Below, piece after piece: positions 31,653-41,108 of a stretch of 64,000 nucleotides of DNA; within the stretch, counting starts at the first letter, position 1; the number at the start of each line of letters is the position of its first letter. A program made the translations under genes and the position numbers. Source of the stretch: Gammaproteobacteria bacterium (GTDB taxonomy: Bacteria > Pseudomonadota > Gammaproteobacteria > GCA-001735895). The notes under the pieces are model-generated. The model made no database searches and had not been told where the DNA came from. It saw only the letters and a list, made by a program, of their open reading frames with translations. The stretch covers positions 1 through 64,000 of the forward strand of contig JALSKD010000179.1 of NCBI GenBank assembly GCA_026989015.1, read 5' to 3'.

Positions 31653-33001
31653 TACAGCAATACTCGTCTGAGGTCGGCGATCAAGGCGCCGAGATGGTGG
31701 GTGAAACGCGCGCCCTGGGCACCATCGATGACCCGATGATCGTAGGACAGCGCCAGTGGCAGCATCAGCCGTGGCTGGAAGCTGCCGTCTTCCTGATAGA
31801 CCGGCTGCATCTTCGCCCGCGCCACACCGAGTATGGCCACTTCCGGCGCATTGACGATGGGCGTGAACTGGGTGCCGCCTATGCCGCCGAGGCTGGAGAT
31901 GGAGAAACACCCCCCCTGCAGGTCTTTCGGTGTCAGCTTGCCGTCACGGGCACGCTGGGCGGTGTCGGCCAATTCTTGAGACAGATCGTAGATCCCTTTC
32001 TGATCCACATCGCGGATCACCGGCACCATCAGCCCGTTGGGTGTATCCACCGCAATGCCGAGGTGATAGTACTTCTTCAGGATCAGGCTTTCGCCATCGG
32101 GCGACAGCGAGGCATTGAACTCAGGGAAGGTCTGCAGCGCGGAGACCACGGCCTTCATGATGAACACCAGCGGCGTCAGCCGCACGCCACGGCGCTCCGC
32201 CTCGCGGGACAGCGACTTGCGGAAGGCCTCGAGGTCGGTGATGTCGGCCTCGTCGAACTGGGTGACATGGGGCACGCTGATCCAGCTGCGGTGCAGGTGC
32301 GCGCCGGAGAGCTTCTTGATACGGCCCAGAGGCGTGGTTTCGATCTCGCCAAACTGGCTGAAATCCACCGCTGGCATCTGCGGCACGGCGAAGCCGCCGG
32401 AAGCCGCCGCAGTGCCCGGAGCAGCGGAAGCAAGCGCTGTCTTCACGAAGTTCTGCACATCCTCCTTGAGAATGCGTCCCTTGGGGCCACTGCCGTTGAC
32501 CCGGTCGATATCGACACCCAGTTCCCGCGCAAAGCGGCGCACCGCCGGGCTGGCATGGGCGGGCGTGCCGGAGGACGCGGAAGGATCGGGCGTCACCGGT
32601 GGCTCGCGGTGTACCGGAGCCGCGGCATCCGGGGCCAGAGTCCGGGGTGGAGCCTCGGCCGGCGCGGGCGGTGGCGTGTCTTCCGTGGGTTGTTCGTTGG
32701 GAGCCAGGGTCTCGGCTTCCCCGTCGGATGGCTGATCCGTGGATGCCGCCTCTGCATCCGCGTCGACCTCGATCTCGGCGATCGGATCACCCTCGGAAAT
32801 GCGGTCACCGACCGAGACCGCCACCGAAACGACACGGCCAGTCAGCGGGCTGGGGATCTCCATCGTGGCCTTGTCGGACTCCAGCGTGATGATGGATTCG
32901 TCCTTCTCGACCCGGTCACCGGGGCTGATGAGCACTTCGATGACCTCGATGCCCTGAAAGTCACCGATGTCCGGCAAGCGGATGGTTTGTGTTTCTGACA
33001 T
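31652..33001 (-). CDS. aceF: Pyruvate dehydrogenase E2, dihydrolipoyl acetyltransferase
   Basis: Transfers the acetyl group from lipoate to CoA. The 449 residues comprise one lipoyl domain (1-80, Lys44 in ESDKATMEIP), an acidic/Pro-rich linker and the peripheral-subunit-binding domain (ASPAVRRFARELGVDIDRV then GPKGRILKEDV). A further linker leads to the catalytic domain, which ends in the active-site block LSYDHRVIDGAQGARF with His and Asp. E. coli AceF has three lipoyl domains; here there is one on E2 and a second on E3. It follows aceE by 27 bases. Confidence 0.96.
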   Translation of the reverse strand: MSETQTIRLPDIGDFQGIEVIEVLISPGDRVEKDESIITLESDKATMEIPSPLTGRVVSVAVSVGDRISEGDPIAEIEVDADAEAASTDQPSDGEAETLAPNEQPTEDTPPPAPAEAPPRTLAPDAAAPVHREPPVTPDPSASSGTPAHASPAVRRFARELGVDIDRVNGSGPKGRILKEDVQNFVKTALASAAPGTAAASGGFAVPQMPAVDFSQFGEIETTPLGRIKKLSGAHLHRSWISVPHVTQFDEADITDLEAFRKSLSREAERRGVRLTPLVFIMKAVVSALQTFPEFNASLSPDGESLILKKYYHLGIAVDTPNGLMVPVIRDVDQKGIYDLSQELADTAQRARDGKLTPKDLQGGCFSISSLGGIGGTQFTPIVNAPEVAILGVARAKMQPVYQEDGSFQPRLMLPLALSYDHRVIDGAQGARFTHHLGALIADLRRVLL

Positions 33002-33028
33002 GTCTGCTCCGTCTGTCCGCCCTGCCGA

Positions 33029-35692
33029 TCACACCGTGGGGGGATTCGGTTTCTCAGGGTCGATGTTGTACTTCTTGATCGCCTGCTGCACCTGCTTGCT
33101 GTCGATCTCGCCATCATCGGCCAGCGCCTTGAGGGCGGCGACCACCACATGATAGCGGTTGACTTCGAAGAAGGTGCGCAGGTTCTTGCGGGTATCGCTG
33201 CGGCCATAGCCATCGGTGCCGAGCACCGAGTAGCGCATCGGTACGAATTCACGGATCTGCTCGGCATAGGCTCGGATGTAGTCGGTGGCGATGATCGCCG
33301 GGCCCTTGCGGCCGCTGAGCTGCTGTTCTATATAGGAAGCCTTTGGCTTGCGCGTCGGGTGCAGCCGGTTCCAGCGCTGGGTGGCCTGACCATCCCGCGC
33401 CAGTTCGTTGATGCTGGTCATGCTCCAGATGTCGGCATCGATGTCGAAATCCTCCGCCAGCAGGTCGGCGGCGGCGATCACCTCTCGCAGGATGGTGCCC
33501 GAGCCCATCAGCTGGACCTTCTTGCGCTTCGCCTTGTCCGCGCTTTCCCGCAGACAGTACATGCCCTTGAGGATGCCGGCCTCGGCTCCCTTGGGCAGCG
33601 CCGGATGCCCGTAGTTCTCGTTCATCACGGTGATGTAGTAGAACACCGGCTCGCAACGCTCGAACATGCGTTTCATGCCTTCGTGAACAATCACCGCCAA
33701 TTCGTATGCAAAGGTGGGGTCATAGGCGATGCAATTGGGGATGGTGGCCGCCTGCAGCAGGCTGTGGCCGTCCTGGTGCTGCAGTCCCTCGCCGGCCAGG
33801 GTGGTGCGTCCGGCGGTGCCGCCCATCAGAAAACCGCGCACCTGCATGTCGCCGGCGGCCCAGGCCAGGTCACCGATACGCTGGAAGCCGAACATGGAGT
33901 AATAGATGTAGAAAGGCACCATGTTGACGCCATGGGTGCAGTACGCAGTGCCCGCGGCGATCCACGACGACATGGCGCCTGCCTCGTTGATGCCTTCCTG
34001 CAGGATCTGGCCCTTGCGGTCCTCGCGGTAGTACATGACCTGGTCGGCATCCACCGGCTTGTACAGCTGCCCGGCATGGGAATAGATGCCAAGCTGGCGG
34101 AACAGCCCTTCCATGCCGAAGGTGCGCGCTTCGTCGGGCACGATGGGAACGATGTTCTTGCCGATGTTCTTGTCGCGGGACAGTGCGGAAAGGATGCGCA
34201 CGAAGGCCATGGTGGTGGAGAACTCGCGTTCGCCGCTGTCCTTCATCAGTGCATCGAAGATGCCGATGTCCGGCACCTGAAGGGGTTCGGCCATGTCCCT
34301 GCGCTGCGGCAGATAGCCGCCCAGCGCTTCGCGGCGTTCGCGCAGGTACTTCATCTCCTCGCTGTCCTCGGGGAAGCGGTAGAAGGGCAGATCCTTGATC
34401 TGTTCGTCACTGATCGGGATATTGAAACGGTCGCGGAAGGCCTTCAGCGCCTCCTCGCCCATCTTCTTCTGCGAGTGGGTGATGTTCTGCCCTTCGCCGG
34501 CCTCGCCCATGCCGTAGCCCTTGACCGTCTTGGCCAGGATCACCGTGGGCTGGCCGGTATGCTCGACCGCCGCCGCATAGGCGGCATAGACCTTGTGCGG
34601 ATCGTGACCGCCGCGATTGAGGCGCCAGATGTCCTCGTCGGACATGTTGGCCACCAGACGCTTGAGCTCCGGGTACTTGCCAAAGAAATGCTCCCGCGTG
34701 TAGGCGCCGCCCAGCGCCTTGTAAGCCTGGTATTCGCCATCCACCGCCTCTTCCATGCGCTTGCGCAGCAGGCCATCCTTGTCCTTGTCGAGCAGCGGAT
34801 CCCAGTAACCGCCCCAGATCACCTTGATGACATTCCAGCCCGCACCGCGGAATACGGCTTCGAGTTCCTGGATGATCTTGCCGTTGCCTCGCACCGGACC
34901 ATCGAGCCGCTGCAGATTGCAGTTGACGACGAAGACCAGGTTGTCGAGCTTCTCGCGGGAGGCCAGCGAGATGGCGCCCAGGGATTCCGGCTCATCCATC
35001 TCGCCATCACCCATGAAGGCCCAGACCTTGCGGTCTTTCGGTTCGATGAAGCCCCGGTTCTGCAGGTATTTCATGAAGCGCGCCTGGTAGATGGCCATCA
35101 GCGGCCCCAGCCCCATGGAGACGGTCGGAAATTGCCAGAAATCCGGCATCAGCCAGGGATGGGGATAGGACGACAGCCCCTTGTCGCTGAGCGCTTCCTG
35201 GCGGAAATGCAGCAGCTGCTCCTCGCTGAGGCGGCCCTCGATGAAGGCGCGGGCGTAAATGCCGGGCGCGGAATGGCCCTGAATGAACACCAGATCGCCG
35301 CTGTTGGGGCCGTTCGGCGCCTTGAAGAAATGATTGAATCCGACATCGTAGAGGGTCGCTGCCGAGGCAAAGCTGGCGATGTGCCCGCCCAGCTCGCTGC
35401 TCTTGCGGTTGGCCGCCACCACCATGGCCGCGGCGTTCCAGCGGATCACGGCGCGAATGCGGTGTTCGATGGCGCGGTCACCCGGCATCGGCTTTTGCAG
35501 GTGCACCGGAATGGTGTTGAGATAGGCGGTGGTGGCGCGGTAGGGCAGATAGGCACCCGAGCGACGGGCCTTGTCGATGAGCTTTTCGAGCAGGTAATGG
35601 GCGCGTTCGACACCTTCATTTTCGAGGACGGCTTCGAGGGATTCGATCCACTCCCGCGTTTCCTGTGGATCAGGATCTGTGTAGTCTGTCAT
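33029..35692 (-). CDS. aceE: Pyruvate dehydrogenase E1 component (homodimeric)
   Basis: Thiamin-diphosphate-dependent decarboxylation of pyruvate and acetyl transfer to E2 lipoate. The product has 887 residues, the same length as E. coli AceE. The ThDP motif is present as GDGEMDEPESLGAI...NCNLQRLDGPV. Other family segments are GHIASFASAATLYDVGFNHFF and QDGHSLLQAATIPNC. The ATG at 35692 starts MTDYTDPDPQETREW as homologues do and follows GAGAAG, so the in-frame start at 35827 is rejected. It leads aceE-aceF-lpdA and diverges from pyrC. Confidence 0.97.
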   Translation of the reverse strand: MTDYTDPDPQETREWIESLEAVLENEGVERAHYLLEKLIDKARRSGAYLPYRATTAYLNTIPVHLQKPMPGDRAIEHRIRAVIRWNAAAMVVAANRKSSELGGHIASFASAATLYDVGFNHFFKAPNGPNSGDLVFIQGHSAPGIYARAFIEGRLSEEQLLHFRQEALSDKGLSSYPHPWLMPDFWQFPTVSMGLGPLMAIYQARFMKYLQNRGFIEPKDRKVWAFMGDGEMDEPESLGAISLASREKLDNLVFVVNCNLQRLDGPVRGNGKIIQELEAVFRGAGWNVIKVIWGGYWDPLLDKDKDGLLRKRMEEAVDGEYQAYKALGGAYTREHFFGKYPELKRLVANMSDEDIWRLNRGGHDPHKVYAAYAAAVEHTGQPTVILAKTVKGYGMGEAGEGQNITHSQKKMGEEALKAFRDRFNIPISDEQIKDLPFYRFPEDSEEMKYLRERREALGGYLPQRRDMAEPLQVPDIGIFDALMKDSGEREFSTTMAFVRILSALSRDKNIGKNIVPIVPDEARTFGMEGLFRQLGIYSHAGQLYKPVDADQVMYYREDRKGQILQEGINEAGAMSSWIAAGTAYCTHGVNMVPFYIYYSMFGFQRIGDLAWAAGDMQVRGFLMGGTAGRTTLAGEGLQHQDGHSLLQAATIPNCIAYDPTFAYELAVIVHEGMKRMFERCEPVFYYITVMNENYGHPALPKGAEAGILKGMYCLRESADKAKRKKVQLMGSGTILREVIAAADLLAEDFDIDADIWSMTSINELARDGQATQRWNRLHPTRKPKASYIEQQLSGRKGPAIIATDYIRAYAEQIREFVPMRYSVLGTDGYGRSDTRKNLRTFFEVNRYHVVVAALKALADDGEIDSKQVQQAIKKYNIDPEKPNPPTV

Positions 35693-35924
35693 GAAGTCTT
35701 CTCGCTGGTTGCTACCCGCGGGCGCGGCGGCGGGTTTCCGGCAGGAAACTGCCAGGCGCGGCGGCGCCGTTCGATGTTGACCGATGGGCAGGTTGTCGAC
35801 GGGATCACCCCATGCCTGGCCGGGCACCCCGTTTCGGAATGGCGAGCATTATACGGCAAAATGAGAGATAATCAGCCTCAGTCGATAATTTGATGTTCCA
35901 ACCTTATTTCAGCGCCCCCTTCCC
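35693..35924. promoter_or_regulatory. aceE-pyrC divergent regulatory region
   Basis: The region holds no gene. A perfect TATAAT on the minus strand (35848-35853) is the best -10 for aceE and would give a leader of about 150 bases that is GC-rich and can form several hairpins. For pyrC two GATAAT hexamers (35867-35872, 35884-35889) are possible -10 boxes without convincing -35 partners. I see no PdhR-type palindrome. Confidence 0.45.
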
Positions 35925-36977
35925 ATGGACACGATCACCTTCATCCGGCCGGATGACTGGCACCTGCACCTGCGCGATGGCGCAGCAATGGCCTCCGTCG
36001 TCAACGACAGCGCCCGCCAGTTCGCTCGCGCCATCGTCATGCCCAACCTGCAGCCGCCAGTGACCACGGTGGCGGCCGCCGAAGCCTACCGCGATCGCAT
36101 CCTCGCCGCGCTCAACCCGGCCCTGGATTTCGATCCGCTGATGACGCTGTACCTGACCGACGACACTTCCGCGGTGGAGATCGCGCGCGCCGCGGCCTCC
36201 CCTGTCGTGCATGCCGTCAAGCTTTATCCGGCGGGCGCTACCACCCATTCCGATCAGGGCGTCACCGACCTGTCGCGGGTCACCGAGGCGCTGGAAGCGA
36301 TGCAGGAACACGGCCTGCCGCTGCTGGTGCATGGCGAAGCCACCGGCGAAGACATCGATGTCTTCGACCGCGAGCAGGTGTTCATCGAACAGCGGCTGCA
36401 ACCGCTGCTGCGGGATTTTCCCGCCCTGCGCATCGTGTTCGAACACATCACCACCGCCGATGCGGTCGATTTCGTGCGCGACAACGATCCCGAGCGGCTG
36501 GCCGCCACCATCACCCCGCACCATCTGCTGATCAACCGCAATGCACTGTTCAGGGGCGGCCTCAACCCGCACCACTACTGCCTTCCGGTCGCCAAGCGGG
36601 AGCGCCACCGGCAGGCCCTGCTGGCGGCGGCGACCGGCACGCCGCGCCGCTTCTTCGCCGGCACCGACTCCGCGCCCCACGCCCGCGGCGCCAAGGAGTC
36701 CGCCTGTGGATGCGCCGGCATCTACAGCGCCCATGCCGCCATCGAGCTGTATGCCACGGCCTTCGAGCAGGCCGGTGATTTCACCCATTTCGAGACCTTC
36801 ATGAGCACCGCCGGTCCTGCCTTCTACCGCCTGCCCGTCAACAGTGCCACGGTGACCCTGCGGCGCGATTCATGGACGGTGCCCGACACCCTGCCCTTCG
36901 GCGACGGCGAGGAACTGGTGCCGTTCATGGCGGGCCAGGTCCTGCACTGGAAATTGCAGCAGGAGTCCCGGCAATGA
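35925..36977 (+). CDS. pyrC: Dihydroorotase
   Basis: Cyclises carbamoyl aspartate to dihydroorotate, the third step of pyrimidine synthesis. The 350 residues correspond to the short bacterial class II form. Zinc ligands are visible in [10 protein letters not shown], the carbamylated Lys in [14 protein letters not shown], and His residues in LLVHGE and FEHITT. The late [13 protein letters not shown] carries the catalytic Asp. It starts about 230 bases from the divergent aceE and overlaps rnt by four bases. Confidence 0.97.
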   Translation: MDTITFIRPDDWHLHLRDGAAMASVVNDSARQFARAIVMPNLQPPVTTVAAAEAYRDRILAALNPALDFDPLMTLYLTDDTSAVEIARAAASPVVHAVKLYPAGATTHSDQGVTDLSRVTEALEAMQEHGLPLLVHGEATGEDIDVFDREQVFIEQRLQPLLRDFPALRIVFEHITTADAVDFVRDNDPERLAATITPHHLLINRNALFRGGLNPHHYCLPVAKRERHRQALLAAATGTPRRFFAGTDSAPHARGAKESACGCAGIYSAHAAIELYATAFEQAGDFTHFETFMSTAGPAFYRLPVNSATVTLRRDSWTVPDTLPFGDGEELVPFMAGQVLHWKLQQESRQ

Positions 36978-37588
36978 CCGTACCCATGAACAAGCGCTTT
37001 CGCGGCTTTTTGCCGGTGGTGGTGGATGTCGAGACCGGAGGCTTCAACGAGCAGACCGATGCCCTGTTGCAGATCGCCGCGGTGATGATCGACAGGGACG
37101 AGGACGGCCGCCTGGTGCTGGGGGAAACCCACAGTTGCCATGTCAACCCGTTCGAGGGGGCGAACATGGATCCTGCCTCGATGGAGATCAACGGCATCAT
37201 CCCCGACCATCCGCTGCGCATGGCGGTGGACGAGAAACAGGCCCTGCCGATGATCTTCAAGCCGATCCGCGAGGCCCTCAAGCGGTATGAGTGCAAGCGC
37301 GCCATCCTGGTCGGCCACAATGCCAATTTCGACCTCAAGTTCATCAATGCCGCGGCGCAGCGCAGCGGCATCAAGCGCAACCCCTTTCACCCGTTCAGCA
37401 CCTTCGACACCGTGTCCCTGGCCGGGCTGCTCTACGGCCAGACCGTGCTGGCCCGGGCCTGCGATGTCGCCGGCCTCGGCTGGGACAGCCGCGAGGCCCA
37501 TTCCGCCATCTACGACGCGGAGATGACCGCAAAACTCTTCTGCACCATTGTCAACAGCGTGCCCTTCCAGCCTGCCCCGGCCTCCTGA
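36974..37588 (+). CDS. rnt: Ribonuclease T
   Basis: A 3'-5' exoribonuclease of the DEDDh family that trims tRNA CCA ends and other stable RNA 3' termini. The 204 residues show Asp18/Glu20 in [10 protein letters not shown], the second Asp in [12 protein letters not shown] and His/Asp in [12 protein letters not shown]. The ATG at 36974 overlaps the pyrC stop (ATGA) and fixes the start. E. coli RNase T is slightly longer (215 aa). Confidence 0.96.
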   Translation: MTVPMNKRFRGFLPVVVDVETGGFNEQTDALLQIAAVMIDRDEDGRLVLGETHSCHVNPFEGANMDPASMEINGIIPDHPLRMAVDEKQALPMIFKPIREALKRYECKRAILVGHNANFDLKFINAAAQRSGIKRNPFHPFSTFDTVSLAGLLYGQTVLARACDVAGLGWDSREAHSAIYDAEMTAKLFCTIVNSVPFQPAPAS

Positions 37589-37708
37589 GCCGGGCACCGC
37601 CCCCGCCAATCGAAAAAAAACGCCGTTTGTTGGGAATAATCCATCAACTTATGCATCTTTCTGCCGATCCCCGTCTATACTCATGCCAAATAACAATCAT
37701 CACTCTCC

Positions 37709-38647
37709 ATGTTCAAAAAAGAAGAGCTCTCGATCATCGTCGTCGATGATCTGCAATTCAGCTGCGAGGTGGTCAAGTCGGGCCTGAAAAAGGCCGGCTA
37801 CAGGGACATACGCACGGCCAATTCGGCCAACGAAGCGATGCTGCAACTCAACGAACGCCGCGCCGATGTGGTGCTGGCCGATTTCTGGATGCCGGAGATG
37901 AATGGCCTGGAACTGGTCGACCTGATCCGGCGCTGGGACGAGAACAACAACCGCTATACCGGCATCATTCTGCTGACCGCCGAAGACACCACCCAGAGCA
38001 TCGTCGTCGCCTTCGACCGCGGGGTCGATGATTTCGTGTCCAAATCCGCCAACCAGTTCGAACTGGCGGCCCGGGTCTATGGTGCTGGACGCGCCGCCTG
38101 GATCCAGAACCGCCTGCGCCAGCAGAACCGTGACCTGACCCGCCAGTATGTACGCAACACCAAGCACAACCTGGTCGACGGCGACACCGGACTGATCAAC
38201 CGCAACCAGTTGCTGCGCTCGCTGGGCGACATGTTCCGTCACTGTGAATCCCGCGGCGGCGGTGTCGGCATCGCCCTGATCCGCCTCGAGCTGACCGATG
38301 TCAGCGGCCCGGCGCGGGGCGTCATCAGCAAGGGCACCCTGCGCACCGTGTCCAATTCGATCCAGCAGGTGGTGCGGCCTCTGGACCAGGTCGCCCGCTA
38401 CGATGACAACAGCTTCGCCATCGCGGTGCTGTTCGCCGACCCGGCGATCTTCAACCCCGACATGTTCGAACGCAGCACCCGCAGCATTCTGCGCCATACC
38501 CGCGAGATGACCGACGACGGTCACCGCCTCGGCATCAGCAGCGCCAGCGGCCATATCGAGCACTTCGACCCGTCACCGGACGCCAACCGCTACCTGTTCG
38601 AACTGGAAGCGCAGCTGCAGCCGGTGGAATCGGCCGTCGCCCACTGA
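37709..38647 (+). CDS. Response regulator with degenerate GGDEF output domain
   Basis: A 312-residue protein. The receiver domain (1-125) has the acidic pair Asp13/Asp14, phospho-acceptor Asp58 in LADFWMPEMNG, the Thr in LLTAEDT and the Lys in VSKSANQ. A helical linker leads to residues about 155-300, which have GGDEF-domain layout. The signature is RYDDNSFA instead of RYGGDEFA, so diguanylate cyclase activity is unlikely; it may bind c-di-GMP or a partner. A TATACT at 37676-37681 may be its -10. No histidine kinase is adjacent. The transcript ends at a strong hairpin. Confidence 0.82.
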   Translation: MFKKEELSIIVVDDLQFSCEVVKSGLKKAGYRDIRTANSANEAMLQLNERRADVVLADFWMPEMNGLELVDLIRRWDENNNRYTGIILLTAEDTTQSIVVAFDRGVDDFVSKSANQFELAARVYGAGRAAWIQNRLRQQNRDLTRQYVRNTKHNLVDGDTGLINRNQLLRSLGDMFRHCESRGGGVGIALIRLELTDVSGPARGVISKGTLRTVSNSIQQVVRPLDQVARYDDNSFAIAVLFADPAIFNPDMFERSTRSILRHTREMTDDGHRLGISSASGHIEHFDPSPDANRYLFELEAQLQPVESAVAH

Positions 38648-38668
38648 TCCACTGCCCTGCACAAACGA

Positions 38669-38704
38669 AAAAAGCCCCGGCGGAGTCATCCGCCGGGGCT
38701 TTTT
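38669..38704. terminator. Bidirectional terminator
   Basis: A perfect 16-bp stem, AAAAAGCCCCGGCGGA with its complement around a GTCA loop, flanked by A-run and T-run. It serves the response regulator (+) and grxD (-), which converge here. Confidence 0.93.
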
Positions 38705-38725
38705 GCGCACGATGCCTTGCGTGCT

Positions 38726-39064
38726 TCAGTCGGCCTTTTCGGCCTCGTGTTTTTCGATCGCCGCCTTGGCCAGCTTTTCCAGGTCGCCGGATTCCTTCAT
38801 CTCCAGCGTGATGTCGCAGCCACCCACCAGTTCGCCGTCGATGTAGATCTGCGGGAAGGTCGGCCAATCCGCGTAGCGCGGCAGATTCTGGAAGATCTCC
38901 GGATCGGTCAGCACATTGACATAGGCAAAGGGAACGCCCAGTGACATCAGCGCCTCGGCGGCCCGCGCGGAGAAGCCGCATTGCGGCAACTGGGGCGTAC
39001 CTTTCATGTAGATGACGATCGGGTTGCCCTCGACCTGTTCTTTGATGCGGTCCAGTACATCCAT
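38726..39064 (-). CDS. grxD: Monothiol glutaredoxin, Grx4 family
   Basis: A 112-residue protein with the CGFS active site (Cys29) that binds and delivers [2Fe-2S] clusters with glutathione. Typical segments are IVIYMKGTPQLPQCGFSARA, WPTFPQIYIDGELVGGCDI and a Glu/Lys-rich C-terminal helix. AGAGG-type sequence precedes the ATG (GTACTCACTATGG reads downstream of a TACAGAGG stretch on the minus strand). It is followed by the terminator at 38669. Confidence 0.95.
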   Translation of the reverse strand: MDVLDRIKEQVEGNPIVIYMKGTPQLPQCGFSARAAEALMSLGVPFAYVNVLTDPEIFQNLPRYADWPTFPQIYIDGELVGGCDITLEMKESGDLEKLAKAAIEKHEAEKAD

Positions 39065-39149
39065 AGTGAGTACCTCTGTAAGGGGTTAATTCTGAGTAAA
39101 TTGGTCAGGTATTGTACGCCGGCGCGGCGCAAAAACAAGACGATGGTCT

Positions 39150-40919
39150 TCAGATATGGGTCTGCAGCCAGTATTCAAGCAGCGCGCAATGCCACAGTTT
39201 GCTGCCGTTGAGGCGCGTGAAGTGCTGTTCCGGCTCCGCCAGCAGGCGGTCGACATAGCTCCGCGCATAGAGTCCTCGCTCACGGCATGCCTGTGATGTG
39301 AGGATATCCGCCATCCATTCGTAGAAGGCGCCACGCACATACTTGAGCGCCGGCATCGGGAAGTAACCCTTGGGCCTGTCGATCACCGCATCCGGTATGC
39401 GGCCACGGGCGATTTCCTTGAGGATGCCCTTGCCGTTGTGGCGCAGCTTGAGCTCCGGCGGGCACTGGGCCGCCAGCTCCACGAGCTGCTGGTCCAGAAA
39501 CGGCACCCGCGCCTCCAGCCCCCAGGCCATGGTCATGTTGTCCACCCGCTTGACCGGGTCGTCCACCACCAGAGTGGTGACATCGAAACGCAGCACCGCG
39601 TCCATGAAGGTATCGGCATGCTCGGTCTCCAGTTCGCGCCGCACGAGATCACTGGTCACATCGGGCACCTGCCAGGGCGCCTGCATCATCTGCAGATACT
39701 CCGGGTGATCACGGTCGAAATACCAGGGCGCGAAACGCTCCAGCGGCGTTCCGATGGCCGCGTTCATGCGCGGATACCAGAAATAGCCCGCGAACACTTC
39801 GTCCGCGCCCTGCCCGCTTTGCACCACCTTGACCTCTTCGGCGACCCGTTCGGACAGCAGGTAAAAGGCCACCGCATCCTGGCCAAACATGGGCTCCGCC
39901 ATCTGCGCCACCGCTTCCGGCAGCCGCTGCAACACCTCGTCGTTGGGAATCAGGTACTTGCGGTGGTCGGTGTCGTACATGGCCACCACCTGGTCGGAAA
40001 ACTCGAACTCACTGCCCTTCTCCTCCGGCTGGTCCTCGAAACCGATGCTGAAGGTACGCACCCGGTCCACGCCGGCCTCGGCCAGCAGCGCCACCAGCAG
40101 GCTGGAGTCCAGACCGCCGGAAAGCAGCACGCCGACCGGCACATCGGCGATGGCAAGACGCTTCTTCACCGCCTGCAACAGCGCCTGGTGAATGGCGTCT
40201 CGCCACTCGGCATCGCTGCGCGGTTCCGCCGGTCGCCGCGCCACCAGGTTCCAGTAGCGTTGCATCGTCAGCTCGCCTTGCGGTGTCACGGTGATGACAT
40301 GGGCCGGCGGGCACTTGCGCACCCCGCGCAGCAGGGTCCCCGGCGCGGGCACCACCGCATGCAACGTGAACAGCGGGTGCAGCGACTGGGCATCCAGCCG
40401 CGTGTCGCAATCCCCTGTGCTCAACAGCGCCTGGGGGTTGGAGGCAAACAGGAAACGCCTGCCGTCGTGGCTGTAGTACAGGGGCTTGATGCCCATGCGG
40501 TCGCGCACCAGATGCAGGGTCTGCGCCTCACGGTCCCAGATGGCGAAGGCAAACATGCCGTGCAGTCGATCGACACACTCGGCGCCCCACTCGGCCCAGG
40601 CATTGACGATGACCTCGGTATCGCTGTGCGAGCGGAAGCGACGCCCGAGCGCGATCAGTTCCTCACGCAATTCCGGGTAGTTGTAAATGGTGCCGTTGAA
40701 GACGATGTGGTAACGGCCGCCGGATTCGGCCATGGGCTGATGGCCCTGCTGTGACAGATCGATGATCGACAGACGGCGATGGCCGAGCAGTACCGGGCCT
40801 TCGCTCCATTCACCCCGGTCGTCCGGCCCACGCCGCGCCACCGCCGACGACATGCCCTCGGCCTGTGCCAGGTCCGGGGCCGCGCCGTCAAAACGCAGGA
40901 TGCCAAAGATGCCACACAT
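39150..40919 (-). CDS. Asparagine synthase-family amidotransferase, AsnO (NAGGN) type
   Basis: A 589-residue glutamine amidotransferase. Cys2 is the N-terminal nucleophile of the GATase II domain (MCGIFGILRFDG, RRGPDDRG, VFNGTIYNYPELR). The C-terminal synthetase domain has the ATP pyrophosphatase loop LLSGGLDSSLL. The late blocks GLEARVPFLDQQLVEL, RPKGYFPMPALKYVRG and LNGSKLWHCALLEYWLQ resemble N-acetylglutaminylglutamine amidotransferase more than AsnB. That enzyme makes the osmolyte NAGGN together with an ATP-grasp/GNAT synthetase (ngg), which is not in this window. AsnB remains the alternative. Confidence 0.8.
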   Translation of the reverse strand: MCGIFGILRFDGAAPDLAQAEGMSSAVARRGPDDRGEWSEGPVLLGHRRLSIIDLSQQGHQPMAESGGRYHIVFNGTIYNYPELREELIALGRRFRSHSDTEVIVNAWAEWGAECVDRLHGMFAFAIWDREAQTLHLVRDRMGIKPLYYSHDGRRFLFASNPQALLSTGDCDTRLDAQSLHPLFTLHAVVPAPGTLLRGVRKCPPAHVITVTPQGELTMQRYWNLVARRPAEPRSDAEWRDAIHQALLQAVKKRLAIADVPVGVLLSGGLDSSLLVALLAEAGVDRVRTFSIGFEDQPEEKGSEFEFSDQVVAMYDTDHRKYLIPNDEVLQRLPEAVAQMAEPMFGQDAVAFYLLSERVAEEVKVVQSGQGADEVFAGYFWYPRMNAAIGTPLERFAPWYFDRDHPEYLQMMQAPWQVPDVTSDLVRRELETEHADTFMDAVLRFDVTTLVVDDPVKRVDNMTMAWGLEARVPFLDQQLVELAAQCPPELKLRHNGKGILKEIARGRIPDAVIDRPKGYFPMPALKYVRGAFYEWMADILTSQACRERGLYARSYVDRLLAEPEQHFTRLNGSKLWHCALLEYWLQTHI

Positions 40920-41005
40920 GCTGTCCGCTCCATTGATGCCAAAACCGCTAGTCTAGCAAACACCGGACGGACGCATCTGTCCTGAATATCACCGAGGGCC
41001 CTGTG

Positions 41006-41034
41006 TTTACCCTCCACGGGCGCTGTGCTATAAC
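41006..41034 (+). promoter_or_regulatory. Predicted sigma-70 promoter of sodB
   Basis: TTTACC (41006-41011) and TATAAC (41029-41034) with a 17-base spacer. The start would be near 41041, leaving a leader of about 68 bases that includes a GGCGG/CCGCC hairpin and an AAGGA ribosome site seven bases before the ATG. Confidence 0.65.
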
Positions 41035-41108
41035 CCCGCGACCGGTACGGCGGTTCCGCCGCCGTCGAAGAACACGATCATCCCAATCATCAACAGAAGG
41101 ACATCATC

